Program-made: the position numbers and the translations under genes | Assembly: GCF_025460835.1 (NCBI RefSeq) | Contig: NZ_JAMXAY010000042.1 | Coordinates: forward strand, 1 to 41,802 | Source of the DNA: Parapedobacter soli | Lineage (GTDB): Bacteria > Bacteroidota > Bacteroidia > Sphingobacteriales > Sphingobacteriaceae | Length of the DNA: 41,802 nt | Direction of reading: 5' to 3' | Notes under the pieces: model-generated | What the model was told of the DNA's origin: nothing | What the model saw: only the letters and a program-made list of their open reading frames with translations | Database searches by the model: none | Part shown: piece after piece, positions 31,739 to 41,744 of the stretch | Layout of the letters: every line of letters begins with the position of its first letter | How positions within the stretch are numbered: position 1 is the stretch's first letter

Positions 31739-33670
31739 ATGTACCGTATCTATTTCCTTTTCGGCATGTTCTTTTACCTCGGCATTTCGGCTGCCTATGG
31801 CTCCCACTATGCTGTTTCCAGCCCCGACGGTCGTTTGGAGGTCGTCGTTGCACACGCCGGGGTGGGGCAATTGTATTATTCGATTATGCGTAACGGCGTT
31901 GTCGTATTAGAAAGCAGCCAGCTTGGTTTGAGGGGTACGGGTATTCCTGTTTGGAGTCAAATCCATGTTGAAGCAGCGTCCGACTTGGTCCGGGTAACCG
32001 ACAAATATGAAGTTCGGACCGGGAAGCGGCGGTCGAACATCTATTGGGCTAATCGGCTGGTATTGCAGATGCGCGATGACACCGGAGCGCGATCTGATTT
32101 GATTTTCCAGGTATCGGACGATGGTGTGGCCTTCAGATACTATTTCCCCGATCCGCCAGCTGGCGGTATGACCATCAACGAGGAGCTTACCTCTTTCCGG
32201 TTCCCTGCTGACGCCAGGGCCTGGTTGCAACCCATGGCGGTAGCAAAATCGGGATGGGAGCAAACCAACCCGTCGTACGAGGAACATTATCAACAAGGCA
32301 TACCGGTGGGCACGGCGGAACCGTCCGGTACGGGGTGGATTTACCCGGCATTATTCCAAGTGGACAGCACCTGGGTGCTGATTACGGAAGCAGGTTTGGA
32401 TGGGCGGTATTGTGCGACACGACTACGGCCCGGCTCACCCGGTGGGGAATACCGGATCAGTTTCCCCGATACCCGAGAAGTGATGCCTGATGGCGGGCTG
32501 TTACCGGAATCAGATGAACCTTTTTACTCACCCTGGCGTGTCATCACGGTGGGATCGTTGGCTACGATTGTCGAATCCAACCTGGGGCTTGATGTAGCCG
32601 GCAAGGCGATAGCCATCACCGAAGATATCGTTAAGCCCGGTAAATCCTCGTGGAGCTGGATCAATTCAAAGGACGACTATATCATCTATGATGAACAACG
32701 TAAGTACATAGACTTCGCCGCCGATATGGGGTGGCAGTACTGTTTAATCGATGTCAACTGGGATGAAAAGATCGGTTACGGTAAGATTGAGGAACTGGCC
32801 GACTATGCTGCTACGAAAGGGGTGGGGTTATTGCTGTGGTATAATTCGGCAGGGAGCTGGAATACCGTGAAATACACCCCGAAGGATCGATTGCTTACCT
32901 CCGAAAGCCGGAACGAAGAGTTTTCCCGCATCAAATCCATGGGGATAAAAGGGGTTAAAATCGACTTTTTCGGCGGCGATGGACGGTCTGTTATCCAATA
33001 CTATATCGATATTCTGGAAGATGCCGCGAAGCATGGCCTGCTCGTCAATTTCCACGGTGCCACACTGCCCCGCGGTTGGTCGCGTACCTACCCTCACCTG
33101 ATGACGGTGGAAGCGGTTCGTGGATTTGAGATGGTCACGTTTTCCCAAGACGATGCGGATAAACAGCCTACACATGCCACCATCTTGCCTTTTACGCGTA
33201 ATGCGTTCGACCCGATGGACTATACGCCGATGAACTTGTCGGAAGTACGCACAGGGGTGAAGCGCCGCACTACGGCTGCATTCGAACTGGCAACAAGTGT
33301 ACTATTTGTATCGGGTATCCAGCATTATGCCGAATCGCCCGAAGGCATGGCGCAGGTACCCCAATATGTGAAGGCTTTTTTGCGTGACTTGCCCGATACG
33401 TGGGACGATGTCCGTTTCATCGACGGGTTCCCCGGCAACGACGCTACCGTAGCCAGAAGGTCGGGTAGTCGGTGGTACATCGCTGGTATTAATGGCGAGG
33501 CCGAATCGAAACGTATTGTAGTAGACCTGTCCGTATTCGAGGGCGTGGAGAAAGCTATACTGATTACGGATGGTCAACAACCTGGTTTATTTGAACGCAA
33601 AATGGTTTCACTTGAGAAGCAACCGGTAGACGTCAAACCCAATGGAGGCTTTATCATCGTATTGGAATGA
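31739..33670 (+). CDS. GH97 glycoside hydrolase, retaining type; probable beta-L-arabinopyranosidase or alpha-galactosidase
   Basis: A 643-residue exported enzyme (signal peptide about 1-20, YLGISAAYGS). It has the three GH97 parts: an N-terminal beta-sandwich (about 25-270), a catalytic (beta/alpha)8 barrel (about 275-560) and a C-terminal beta domain. The retaining-type nucleophile is D409 in GVKIDFFGGDG, and E458 in MTVEAVRGFEM is the likely acid/base; the inverting SusB group uses glutamates instead. Retaining GH97 includes alpha-galactosidases and beta-L-arabinopyranosidases, whose substrates share stereochemistry. The neighbouring arabinofuranosidase and arabinose genes favour the latter. 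It begins the rightward cluster. Confidence 0.9.
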   Translation: MYRIYFLFGMFFYLGISAAYGSHYAVSSPDGRLEVVVAHAGVGQLYYSIMRNGVVVLESSQLGLRGTGIPVWSQIHVEAASDLVRVTDKYEVRTGKRRSNIYWANRLVLQMRDDTGARSDLIFQVSDDGVAFRYYFPDPPAGGMTINEELTSFRFPADARAWLQPMAVAKSGWEQTNPSYEEHYQQGIPVGTAEPSGTGWIYPALFQVDSTWVLITEAGLDGRYCATRLRPGSPGGEYRISFPDTREVMPDGGLLPESDEPFYSPWRVITVGSLATIVESNLGLDVAGKAIAITEDIVKPGKSSWSWINSKDDYIIYDEQRKYIDFAADMGWQYCLIDVNWDEKIGYGKIEELADYAATKGVGLLLWYNSAGSWNTVKYTPKDRLLTSESRNEEFSRIKSMGIKGVKIDFFGGDGRSVIQYYIDILEDAAKHGLLVNFHGATLPRGWSRTYPHLMTVEAVRGFEMVTFSQDDADKQPTHATILPFTRNAFDPMDYTPMNLSEVRTGVKRRTTAAFELATSVLFVSGIQHYAESPEGMAQVPQYVKAFLRDLPDTWDDVRFIDGFPGNDATVARRSGSRWYIAGINGEAESKRIVVDLSVFEGVEKAILITDGQQPGLFERKMVSLEKQPVDVKPNGGFIIVLE

Positions 33671-33701
33671 CGATAAACCGGGTGAAATTAAATAGCTAAA
33701 T

Positions 33702-35678
33702 ATGAAGGGAACGAGTTACATCATCATTATCTGCTTTGTGGCAATTTCCGTTTTTTATGCGGGGGCACAGGAACGGATATTTGATATTGCAATCGATAGA
33801 CCGATCGGAGAAGTAAGCCCGCAGATGTGGGGGGTGTTTTTCGAAGACATCAACTTGGGTGCGGATGGCGGTATATATGCTGAGTTGGTAAAGAACCGAT
33901 CGTTTGAGTTTTTCAGGCCGATGATGGGATGGCACCCCCTTGGTGCCCCTGTCGAGGGAGCACTGTTGGTACTCAACCGACAGGAGCACCATGCGAAGAA
34001 CCCACGTTTTTTGCGGGTGAATACCATGGCTATCGGGAGCAGCGGTTTGGGCTTGGGCAATGAGGGTTTCCGTGGTATGGGGGTGAAGGCCGGGGTGCGC
34101 TATGATTTTTCGATAATGTACCGACAGCACGTACCCGGAATCAGCTTGCGGCTCGAACTGGTAGATTCGGCAGGCATAGTAATCGGTGCCGGCAGGCTGG
34201 AACCTGCTGCCGTTACCGGAGGCTGGCAACAGCAAATCACCAGTTTCCATGCCACAGCGACCCACCCGAAGGCACGTTTGAATATATGGTTTGAAGGTAA
34301 CGGAGAAATAGATCTCGATATGATTTCCCTTTTCCCCGCAGATACGTGGCAAGGAAGGCCGGGTGGGCTCCGTGCCGATATGGTGCAACTATTGGCCGAC
34401 ATGGAGCCTGGTTTCCTCCGCTTCCCCGGTGGATGTATCGTTGAAGGCTACGACCTCTCACAGCGATTCCAATGGAAGAAAACAGTAGGACCCGTGGAAG
34501 AACGACAAATGGTGATCAATCGCTGGAATTTTGAGTTCAAACATCGGCCAACACCAGATTATTTCCAGACGTTCGGCCTCGGCTTCTTCGAATATTTCCA
34601 GCTGGCCGAAGATATCGGTGCGGAGCCGTTACCCATTATCAACTGCGGCATGGCGTGCCAATTCAATACCGCCGAAGTGGTACCCCTTGATCAGCTCGAC
34701 ACCTATGTACAGGACGCGCTCGACCTTATTGAATTTGCGAATGGCGATACCACCACCACATGGGGTAGATTGCGGGCCGACATGGGCCATCCCGAGCCCT
34801 TTAACCTCAAAATGATCGGTATAGGCAATGAAAATTGGGGGCCGCAATATGTCGAGCGGCTAGCGGTTTTCCAACAGGCGATGAAGAATCGGCATCCCGA
34901 AATCGCCATAGTAGCTAGCTCGGGCACCGATCCCAATGGAGACCGCTTCAATTATCTCGATTCGGCACTACGTAATCTGGGTGTCGATATTATTGATGAG
35001 CATTATTACCGGCCACCCCAATGGTTTTTCGACAATGCCGCACGTTATGATAACTATGACCGCAACGGACCCAGAATCTTCGCAGGGGAATATGCCGCAC
35101 AGAGTGTGGCCATAGCTAGCCCCGACAATAAAAATAACTGGTTGACGGCACTTTCCGAAGCTGCCTTCCTTACGGGGTTGGAACGAAATGCAGATATCGT
35201 TACGCTGGCATCCTATGCTCCTTTATTTGGGCATGTCGATGGCTGGCAGTGGACCCCCGATCTCATTTGGGTAGATAACCTCACTGTGTACGGTACCCCC
35301 AATTACTATGTGCAGAAGCTGTATTCAACCAATAAGGGGACACATATCGTGCAATTGACCGAGAAAGGAGACACAGTAGCAGGCCAACGAGATTTGTTCG
35401 CGTCGGCGGTAGTAGATAAGAAAACAAATGAGCTGATTATCAAGGTGGTGAACCGATCAGATTATCCGATTGCCATCCAACTTGAATTGTCCGGGGCAGA
35501 CCACGTCGCACAGACGGCTGTGCATGTTGAAATGCGCAGCGATGATTTGGATACGGTTAACTCCATAGAAGCGCCGTTGGCCGTTAGTCCCCAAGAGCGG
35601 GAAATAGTCATTAACCATCGAAGCCCCCGTGTGGAAGTGAGCCCGTATTCATTTAACGTGTTCAGGTTTAAAATCTAA
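33702..35678 (+). CDS. GH51 alpha-L-arabinofuranosidase
   Basis: A 658-residue exported enzyme (signal peptide about 1-22, ending YAGA-QE). It removes terminal alpha-L-arabinofuranose from arabinan, arabinoxylan or arabinogalactan. The retaining catalytic pair is visible: acid/base E377 in GIGNENWGPQY and nucleophile E433 in IIDEHYYRPP. FLRFPGGCIVEGYDL is the GH51 substrate-site signature. A beta-sandwich insertion (about 100-210) precedes the barrel, as in Bacteroidota GH51 members, and a beta-jelly-roll ends the protein. It lies 31 bases after the GH97 gene and 166 bases before susC. Confidence 0.95.
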   Translation: MKGTSYIIIICFVAISVFYAGAQERIFDIAIDRPIGEVSPQMWGVFFEDINLGADGGIYAELVKNRSFEFFRPMMGWHPLGAPVEGALLVLNRQEHHAKNPRFLRVNTMAIGSSGLGLGNEGFRGMGVKAGVRYDFSIMYRQHVPGISLRLELVDSAGIVIGAGRLEPAAVTGGWQQQITSFHATATHPKARLNIWFEGNGEIDLDMISLFPADTWQGRPGGLRADMVQLLADMEPGFLRFPGGCIVEGYDLSQRFQWKKTVGPVEERQMVINRWNFEFKHRPTPDYFQTFGLGFFEYFQLAEDIGAEPLPIINCGMACQFNTAEVVPLDQLDTYVQDALDLIEFANGDTTTTWGRLRADMGHPEPFNLKMIGIGNENWGPQYVERLAVFQQAMKNRHPEIAIVASSGTDPNGDRFNYLDSALRNLGVDIIDEHYYRPPQWFFDNAARYDNYDRNGPRIFAGEYAAQSVAIASPDNKNNWLTALSEAAFLTGLERNADIVTLASYAPLFGHVDGWQWTPDLIWVDNLTVYGTPNYYVQKLYSTNKGTHIVQLTEKGDTVAGQRDLFASAVVDKKTNELIIKVVNRSDYPIAIQLELSGADHVAQTAVHVEMRSDDLDTVNSIEAPLAVSPQEREIVINHRSPRVEVSPYSFNVFRFKI

Positions 35679-35844
35679 GCATAAGGTATGGCTGGGGGTA
35701 AGATGGTCAGGGTATGATTTTTTAAATAAATAAGTGTTTTATGAACATTATATATGTGCTGTTTGTCAATCCACCGCCGTGACGGCTTAGGGTACTTACG
35801 GAATTAGTTGAATCAAATATTTACAACCAGAAAATTAACTAGTT

Positions 35845-38800
35845 ATGAGTAACTATAAACCAAAGCAAACGAATGCGAAGCATGTTATGCATATCGTTTT
35901 ACTCCTATGTATTATGATACTAGGGGGGTATGGCTATAGTATGGCTTACCTCCAAGAGACGATAGTAAAAGGTACCGTTACCGATAGTCAAGGCGGGCCG
36001 ATTGCGGGTGTGAGCGTTTCCTTAAAAGGAAGCAATAACGTAACGACTACCAACGAGGCGGGCACTTATTCAATACGGCTGCCCGACGGTAATGGAACTC
36101 TAGTGTATACCTATATCGGCTATATCGCACAGGAAGTAGCCGTAGCCAACCGGGGTACGATAGATATCCGACTGGAGGCAAGTAATGAAGCCTTGAGTGA
36201 GGTTGTCGTAGTGGGATATGGCACACAGACCAAAGCTTCAATCACAGGCGCAGTTAGCACAATCAAGTCGGAAGATCTGGTGCGGACACCTGCCGTTGCC
36301 GCAACGAGCGCCCTGGTGGGCAAAGTACCGGGTGTCACCGCACGCACGACCGACTCCCGGCCGGGTAATGGCGCAAATATCCAGGTGCGTAATTTGGGAA
36401 ACCCATTGTATGTGATTGACGGGGTGCCATACAGTACCAGTGATGGCACCACCGCATTCGGTTTCAATACCGGTGTTTCCGGCCAGAATATCTTCAACAA
36501 CCTAGGTCTCGAGGATATTGAAAGCATTACTGTGTTGAAAGATGCTTCAGCATCGGTGTATGGATTGCGGGCATCAAACGGCGTTGTCTTGATTACCACA
36601 AAGAAAGGCCGGCAAAACGAATCGACCAGCATCAATGTGACAAGCTATTACGGATTGCAGAATTTCACCCGTTTCCCCAAACCCGCGAACGCGGGTCAGT
36701 ACATCCGCGGCTTATTGGAATCCGCACAAAACTTCGGAAATGACCCTTCGTTGCTCTATTCGCCGGAACAATTGGCCAAGTGGGAAGCAGGTACGGAAAA
36801 TGGATATAAAAGCTACAACTATTTCGACGAGGTGATGCGGCCGAACGTACCTCAATATTACCTGAGTGCCAACGCTTCCGGTGGGTCGCAGCGGTCTAAC
36901 TATTACATTTCGTTGAGCCACATCAACCAAGAGGCGATCATTAAGGATTTTAACTTCAACCGAACGAACTTGCAAGCCAATATAAGCGGTAACCTTGCAA
37001 AGGGACTGACGGTGGGTACCCAGATAAGCGCCCGGGTAGAGAAGAGGCATAACGTGGGGGTGCCGGGGCTAGACGATTATTTCAACCCCTTGCTGAGTGT
37101 ATTCAGCATGTGGCCTACCGAAAGCCCTTACGCGAATGACAATCCCGATTACATCCACCAAACGCACAATGTGAATGTCAATCCGGCTACTTACAAAGAC
37201 GATGTAACCGGGTGGGTGGATGAATGGTGGCGGGCGATGAATGTGAACCTCACGGCAGAATACGACTTTAAATTCGGACTGAAGGCGAAAGGGCTGTACT
37301 CATATAACTTTACCAATGAAGATTTCGACGGGTTTGAATATACGTATGATGCTTATCTGTATGATGAAGCTACCGATACGTATTACACCCAACCGGGCTT
37401 TGGCAACCAAAACCCATGGCGCGAAAAGCATAAACGAAACGTCATCGCCAGGTTCGCACAGTTCCAACTGAGCTACGACAAACAAATCGGACAGCACTCC
37501 ATTGCGGCAGTCGCCGCATACGAGCGCTCAGATAACGAGAATTCTTATAATGTGATACATACCATCCCCTCGAATAACTACATCCCATTGATGCTGTTTG
37601 CCGAGCAGGATTACCTGGCAGATGAGTGGAGCGTAGAAGCGCGGGCGGGTTATATCGGCCGTATCAATTACAACTTTGCCGAGAAGTACCTCTTAGAGGT
37701 GTTGGGCCGGTACGATGGTTCTTACCTCTATGCGCCAGACCATCGCTGGGGGTTTTTCCCCGGTGTTTCGGTAGGTTGGCGGCTTAGCGAAGAAGGTTTT
37801 GTGAAAAATCGTGTGGGGGGTTGGTTAGACGATTTTAAACTGCGCTTGTCGTACGGAGAGACGGGAAGCGAAATCGGTATCGGTGCATTTGCTTACCTGC
37901 CTGGCTATACTTTCGGTGGCGGCGGTGTGAATGATGGTCGGAACGCCGTGTTAGACGGAAACTTTATAAGCGGTCTGCGGCCGCGGGGCCTGCCGATAAC
38001 CAACCTTTCGTGGGTTACTAACCGCACCCAGAATATTGGGTTTGACTTCACGGTGCTCGGCCGGCTGAGCGGCCAGTTCGACCTTTTCGAACGTAGGCGT
38101 ACCGGGTTGCCTGCTGCACGATATGACGTTTTATTGCCCAGTGAGGTGGGTTATACGTTGCCAAACGAAAACCTTAATTCGGATGCCACGCGTGGGATGG
38201 ACGGGATGATTACCTGGCAAGACCAAGTGGGCAATGTGCAGTATTCCATCGGCGTGAACGGAACGTTGGCACGACTACGTAGCCTCAGCACATACAAACC
38301 CCGTTTCGGTAACTCGTACGACGAGTACCGTCGCGCTGCGGAAGACCGTTGGGCGAGTGTCAATTGGGGTTATCAGGTAATAGGCCAATTCCAGTCGCAG
38401 GAAGAGATTGACAGTCACCCGGTCAATATTGACGGTCAGGGCAACCGCAGCCTGCTTCCCGGCGACCTTATATTCAAAGATGTGAACAACGACGGCATTA
38501 TCAACGACTTGGACGTAGAACCGATAGGATACGCCGAAGGGGCGCTGCCATACTTTAACTACGGTATAAACGGCAGTGTTGCCTGGAAAGGCATCAGTAT
38601 CGCGTTTGATTTCGTAGGGGCGGGTATGCAGACGTTTTTCAGGGATTGGGAGTTGAAGTATCCATTCCAAAATAACGGCAATCTGCTCCGGTCTTTTGCC
38701 GACGACCACTGGCGGCGTACCGACCCTTACGACCCAAACAGCGAATGGATACCCGGCACGTATCCCGCACTGCGGAAAGACTTGAACACACACGTCAACT

Positions 38801-39054
38801 ACCGCAGGAGCGATTTCTGGGTGACGAATGTACGCTACCTCAGACTTCGTAACCTGGAAGTCGGTTACAGCTTCCCGCGGCAGCTCATCGAAAGGGTGGG
38901 TATCTCGGGATTACGCATTTTCGCGAACGGCACCAATCTGTTCTCCTTCGATAACGTAAAGAAGTTTGAAATCGATCCAGAGATAAGCAGTACAAACGGA
39001 TTGGTTTATCCACAGCAGAAACTATATACGTTTGGATTTAATTTATCGCTTTAA
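35845..39054 (+). CDS. SusC/RagA family TonB-linked outer-membrane transporter
   Basis: A 1069-residue TonB-dependent barrel that imports oligosaccharides. After a signal segment (about 14-36) comes a CarboxypepD_reg-like domain (about 42-120: VKGTVTDSQGGPIAGVSVSL), then EVVVVGYGTQTKASITGAVS, the SusC signature, the plug domain with YVIDGVPY and GIEDIESITVLKDASASVYG-like text, and the 22-strand barrel ending in an aromatic LYTFGFNLSL. There is no N-terminal STN domain, so it is not expected to signal to an ECF sigma factor. The SusD-like partner starts 12 bases downstream. The substrate is probably an arabinose-containing glycan. Confidence 0.96.
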   Translation: MSNYKPKQTNAKHVMHIVLLLCIMILGGYGYSMAYLQETIVKGTVTDSQGGPIAGVSVSLKGSNNVTTTNEAGTYSIRLPDGNGTLVYTYIGYIAQEVAVANRGTIDIRLEASNEALSEVVVVGYGTQTKASITGAVSTIKSEDLVRTPAVAATSALVGKVPGVTARTTDSRPGNGANIQVRNLGNPLYVIDGVPYSTSDGTTAFGFNTGVSGQNIFNNLGLEDIESITVLKDASASVYGLRASNGVVLITTKKGRQNESTSINVTSYYGLQNFTRFPKPANAGQYIRGLLESAQNFGNDPSLLYSPEQLAKWEAGTENGYKSYNYFDEVMRPNVPQYYLSANASGGSQRSNYYISLSHINQEAIIKDFNFNRTNLQANISGNLAKGLTVGTQISARVEKRHNVGVPGLDDYFNPLLSVFSMWPTESPYANDNPDYIHQTHNVNVNPATYKDDVTGWVDEWWRAMNVNLTAEYDFKFGLKAKGLYSYNFTNEDFDGFEYTYDAYLYDEATDTYYTQPGFGNQNPWREKHKRNVIARFAQFQLSYDKQIGQHSIAAVAAYERSDNENSYNVIHTIPSNNYIPLMLFAEQDYLADEWSVEARAGYIGRINYNFAEKYLLEVLGRYDGSYLYAPDHRWGFFPGVSVGWRLSEEGFVKNRVGGWLDDFKLRLSYGETGSEIGIGAFAYLPGYTFGGGGVNDGRNAVLDGNFISGLRPRGLPITNLSWVTNRTQNIGFDFTVLGRLSGQFDLFERRRTGLPAARYDVLLPSEVGYTLPNENLNSDATRGMDGMITWQDQVGNVQYSIGVNGTLARLRSLSTYKPRFGNSYDEYRRAAEDRWASVNWGYQVIGQFQSQEEIDSHPVNIDGQGNRSLLPGDLIFKDVNNDGIINDLDVEPIGYAEGALPYFNYGINGSVAWKGISIAFDFVGAGMQTFFRDWELKYPFQNNGNLLRSFADDHWRRTDPYDPNSEWIPGTYPALRKDLNTHVNYRRSDFWVTNVRYLRLRNLEVGYSFPRQLIERVGISGLRIFANGTNLFSFDNVKKFEIDPEISSTNGLVYPQQKLYTFGFNLSL

Positions 39055-39066
39055 AACTTGATAGCC

Positions 39067-40995
39067 ATGAAACGAATATATCAATTGATCATACTCGGTG
39101 CCTTTCCAGTCGTGTTTCTCTCTTGCGAGAAAGACTGGCTGGAACGGAAGCCAAAGAATATTATCTTAGAAGAGCAGGTCTGGAACGATCCGACGCAGAT
39201 TTTGGGGTTGCTGGCGAATTTCTACGATCGGCTTCCCACAGACATGGGGTTGACCGACCCTGACCATACGTCGATAGACATCAATCAGGAACGGCAGGCC
39301 CAATGGCGTAGGATGGCAGATTATGACGACGCCATGTGGTCTGGGTTTTCCAATGAAGAAGGGCGAAACAATATCGTCAGCTACTCGTTCGATCGCTGGC
39401 GAGTTTGGAACTACAGCTTGGTGCGCGATATCAATCTGGCATTGGAAAACATCGAAAAATATGCCGAAAGCCTGAGCGAGGACCAGAAAGCGCAGTTCAC
39501 CGCCGAACTCCGGTTCCTGCGTGCTTACAATTACTTTGAGCTTGTGAAACGGATGGGTGGCGTGCCGCTCATTACCACACAGCTTATTTACGATTACAGT
39601 GGCGACCCATCGTATTTGCAGACACCGCGAGCCACCGAAGCCGAGGTCTACGACTTCATCGCGAGTGAGATAGATGCCATCCAAGACAAACTGGGTAATG
39701 TGGGCAGTAACACACGCGCCAATAAATACACCGCACTGGCGTTGAAAAGCAGGGTAATGCTCTATGCAGGGTCGCTGGCCAAATACAATAATGAGATGGG
39801 AGGGCCCATTACCACGCCGGGCGGTGAGGTGGGTATACCCGCCAATCGAGCGGCCGCATATTTCGAACAATCGCTTGCGGCATCGGCCGAGATCATCAAT
39901 AGTGGCAATTACTCATTATACCAGAATAACCCCGATTTGGGTGAGAACTTCTATGAGGCGGTGGTAAGGAAGAACGGCAATAATGAAGTGATATTTGCAT
40001 GGGATTTCCTATCGTCAAAAGATAAGCGCCACTGGTTTGCCTACGATAACATCCCGCGCAGCATCCGCGAAGATAACCTCAGCTCGTCCAACATCACGCC
40101 ATCGCTGAACCTCGTAGAGAGCTACGAATACCTCGATGGGAGCAGTGGCGAGCTAAAGGTACGCACCGCAGATAATAGCGATTTCATTTATTACGACAAC
40201 GTAACCGATGTTTTTGCCAACAAGGATGCGCGGCTGTACGGTACGGTCATCTACCCCGGTGCGTCGTTCAAAGGACTCACCGTTGAAATGCAGGCCGGTG
40301 TGATGGCATGGAACGCCTCATCGGGCTCGTACCAAACCATAGAAGGAGCCGACCTGGGCTCAAGCTGGGGCGGAGATGGGTACCCCAACGGTGATGGGAA
40401 GCTTCTGACCGCTGCCGGTGGCCCGCACCGCTCCATACAGGAAGTTTCTAACACTGGGTTCTATCTACGCAAATACCTCGACTCAGGACCAGGAACCAGT
40501 ACCAGGGGTATCCGTAGTGATGTATGGTGGGTGTGGTTCCGATTAGGTGAGGTTTATCTCAATGCCGCAGAAGCCGCACTGGAGCTGGGTCGCGAGGCCG
40601 AAGCTGCGCAGTACTTGAGTACATTGCGGGAGCGCGCGGGCTTCGGAGCCAATAGCATAACCGCATCGACCATCACGATGGCACGGATAAGGAACGAAAG
40701 GCGGGTTGAGCTGGCTTTCGAAGACCACCGTGTGTGGGACCTGAAACGCTGGCGTACCGCGCATGAAGTTTGGAATGGAAGCTCCAATAGCCCCGACGCG
40801 GTTGTTTACGCGCTTTATCCCTACCGTGTGGTACGACCCGGCGATGCTGCGCGTGATGGTAAATTTGTATTTGTGAAGATGGTGGCCCCCCGTTTCCGGG
40901 CACCCCGGTTTTTCCAGATGGGCAACTACTACTCATCCATCGACCAAAGTGTGATCGATAACAATCCGAAAATCGTGAGAAATCCATTCCATTAA
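39067..40995 (+). CDS. SusD/RagB family glycan-binding outer-membrane lipoprotein
   Basis: A 642-residue surface lipoprotein that caps the SusC barrel and binds the oligosaccharide. The start is ATG 39067; a TTG nine bases earlier is less likely. Signal peptide lipobox FLSC gives Cys20. The TPR-like helical scaffold is visible in LRFLRAYNYFELVKRMGGVP (N-terminal SusD signature), KYTALALKSRVMLYAGSLAKY, WFRLGEVYLNAAEAALELG, and the C-terminal RIRNERRVELAFEDHRVWDLKRW signature. It forms the usual pair with the preceding gene. Confidence 0.95.
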   Translation: MKRIYQLIILGAFPVVFLSCEKDWLERKPKNIILEEQVWNDPTQILGLLANFYDRLPTDMGLTDPDHTSIDINQERQAQWRRMADYDDAMWSGFSNEEGRNNIVSYSFDRWRVWNYSLVRDINLALENIEKYAESLSEDQKAQFTAELRFLRAYNYFELVKRMGGVPLITTQLIYDYSGDPSYLQTPRATEAEVYDFIASEIDAIQDKLGNVGSNTRANKYTALALKSRVMLYAGSLAKYNNEMGGPITTPGGEVGIPANRAAAYFEQSLAASAEIINSGNYSLYQNNPDLGENFYEAVVRKNGNNEVIFAWDFLSSKDKRHWFAYDNIPRSIREDNLSSSNITPSLNLVESYEYLDGSSGELKVRTADNSDFIYYDNVTDVFANKDARLYGTVIYPGASFKGLTVEMQAGVMAWNASSGSYQTIEGADLGSSWGGDGYPNGDGKLLTAAGGPHRSIQEVSNTGFYLRKYLDSGPGTSTRGIRSDVWWVWFRLGEVYLNAAEAALELGREAEAAQYLSTLRERAGFGANSITASTITMARIRNERRVELAFEDHRVWDLKRWRTAHEVWNGSSNSPDAVVYALYPYRVVRPGDAARDGKFVFVKMVAPRFRAPRFFQMGNYYSSIDQSVIDNNPKIVRNPFH

Positions 40996-41006
40996 TTATA
41001 AGTATC

Positions 41007-41687
41007 ATGAAAGTTAACAAATATATATATTGCTTCTTCGCCATCGCAATGGCCATAGTAATGGGCTGCGAAAAAGATAATTATGAAGCACCGACATCCA
41101 TGCTTACCGGACGGGTGGTTTACGATGGTGAGCCTTTGGGATTGAGATCCGGAGGCGTACAGATGGAACTGTGGCAGCATGGGTACGACCTGTTTTCCAA
41201 GATTCCGGTATATATCGATCAGGATGGAACGTTTTCCGCCAGGTTGTTTGATGGTAACTACAAGCTCGTACTATTGCGTGGCAACGGCCCATGGGCCGAT
41301 AATACGGATTCGTTGGATGTAAACCTTAAGGGAACTGCTTCGATAGATATTACTGTCGACCCTTACTTCATTATCACCAACCAGTCGTTCCAGCGGAGCG
41401 GCGATGTGATTACGGGCACCGTTACCGTCAAACAAGTAAATACTTCGCGCGCATTGGAGCGTGTGGCGATCTATTTGGGACAGACGCTGATTGTGGACCA
41501 GAATAACAGTGCTGCCCGCGCCGAAATAGCGTCGGGTGATGTAGACGATTTCACCCAACCCATCGATCTCCAGGTGAGTATACCCGCGTCTTTGGCCAGT
41601 AAAGGATACCTTTTTGCCCGTATCGGTGTTAAAGCAAACGGTGTGGCCGAATATGTGTATTCCCATCCCGAACGTATCGCATTGTAA
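41007..41687 (+). CDS. DUF3823 lipoprotein, surface accessory of the Sus system
   Basis: A 226-residue lipoprotein (lipobox IVMGC, Cys21). The N-terminal part LTGRVVYDGEPLGLRSGGVQ, followed by LWQHGYDLFSKIPVYIDQDG, is the DUF3823 beta-sandwich seen behind SusD genes. It continues with IDITVDPYFIITNQSFQRSG and ends in a second beta domain (ITGTVTVKQVNTSRALERVA). Family function is not established; position suggests glycan binding next to SusCD. It starts 11 bases after susD and ends in a terminator. No catalytic motif is seen. Confidence 0.88.
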   Translation: MKVNKYIYCFFAIAMAIVMGCEKDNYEAPTSMLTGRVVYDGEPLGLRSGGVQMELWQHGYDLFSKIPVYIDQDGTFSARLFDGNYKLVLLRGNGPWADNTDSLDVNLKGTASIDITVDPYFIITNQSFQRSGDVITGTVTVKQVNTSRALERVAIYLGQTLIVDQNNSAARAEIASGDVDDFTQPIDLQVSIPASLASKGYLFARIGVKANGVAEYVYSHPERIAL

Positions 41688-41713
41688 TGTGCGGCAAATG
41701 AGGTCGCTAGTTG

Positions 41714-41744
41714 AAGGGTATCCAGTGAGTGGATACCCTTTTTT
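41714..41744 (+). terminator. Strong intrinsic terminator ending the Sus cluster
   Basis: Perfect stem AAGGGTATCCA and TGGATACCCTT with a five-base loop GTGAG, followed by four or more T. It closes the rightward cluster. Nothing else is seen from 41745 to the window end. Confidence 0.9.

Noticed and set aside
33696-34388. Antisense 230-codon frame over the GH51 gene
   Set aside because: It lies wholly within the GH51 gene, whose catalytic motifs are intact.
35759-35800. Promoter or terminator in the GH51-susC gap
   Set aside because: Only a four-base stem (GCCG/CGGC) without a T run and no TAnnTTTG match; too weak to call.
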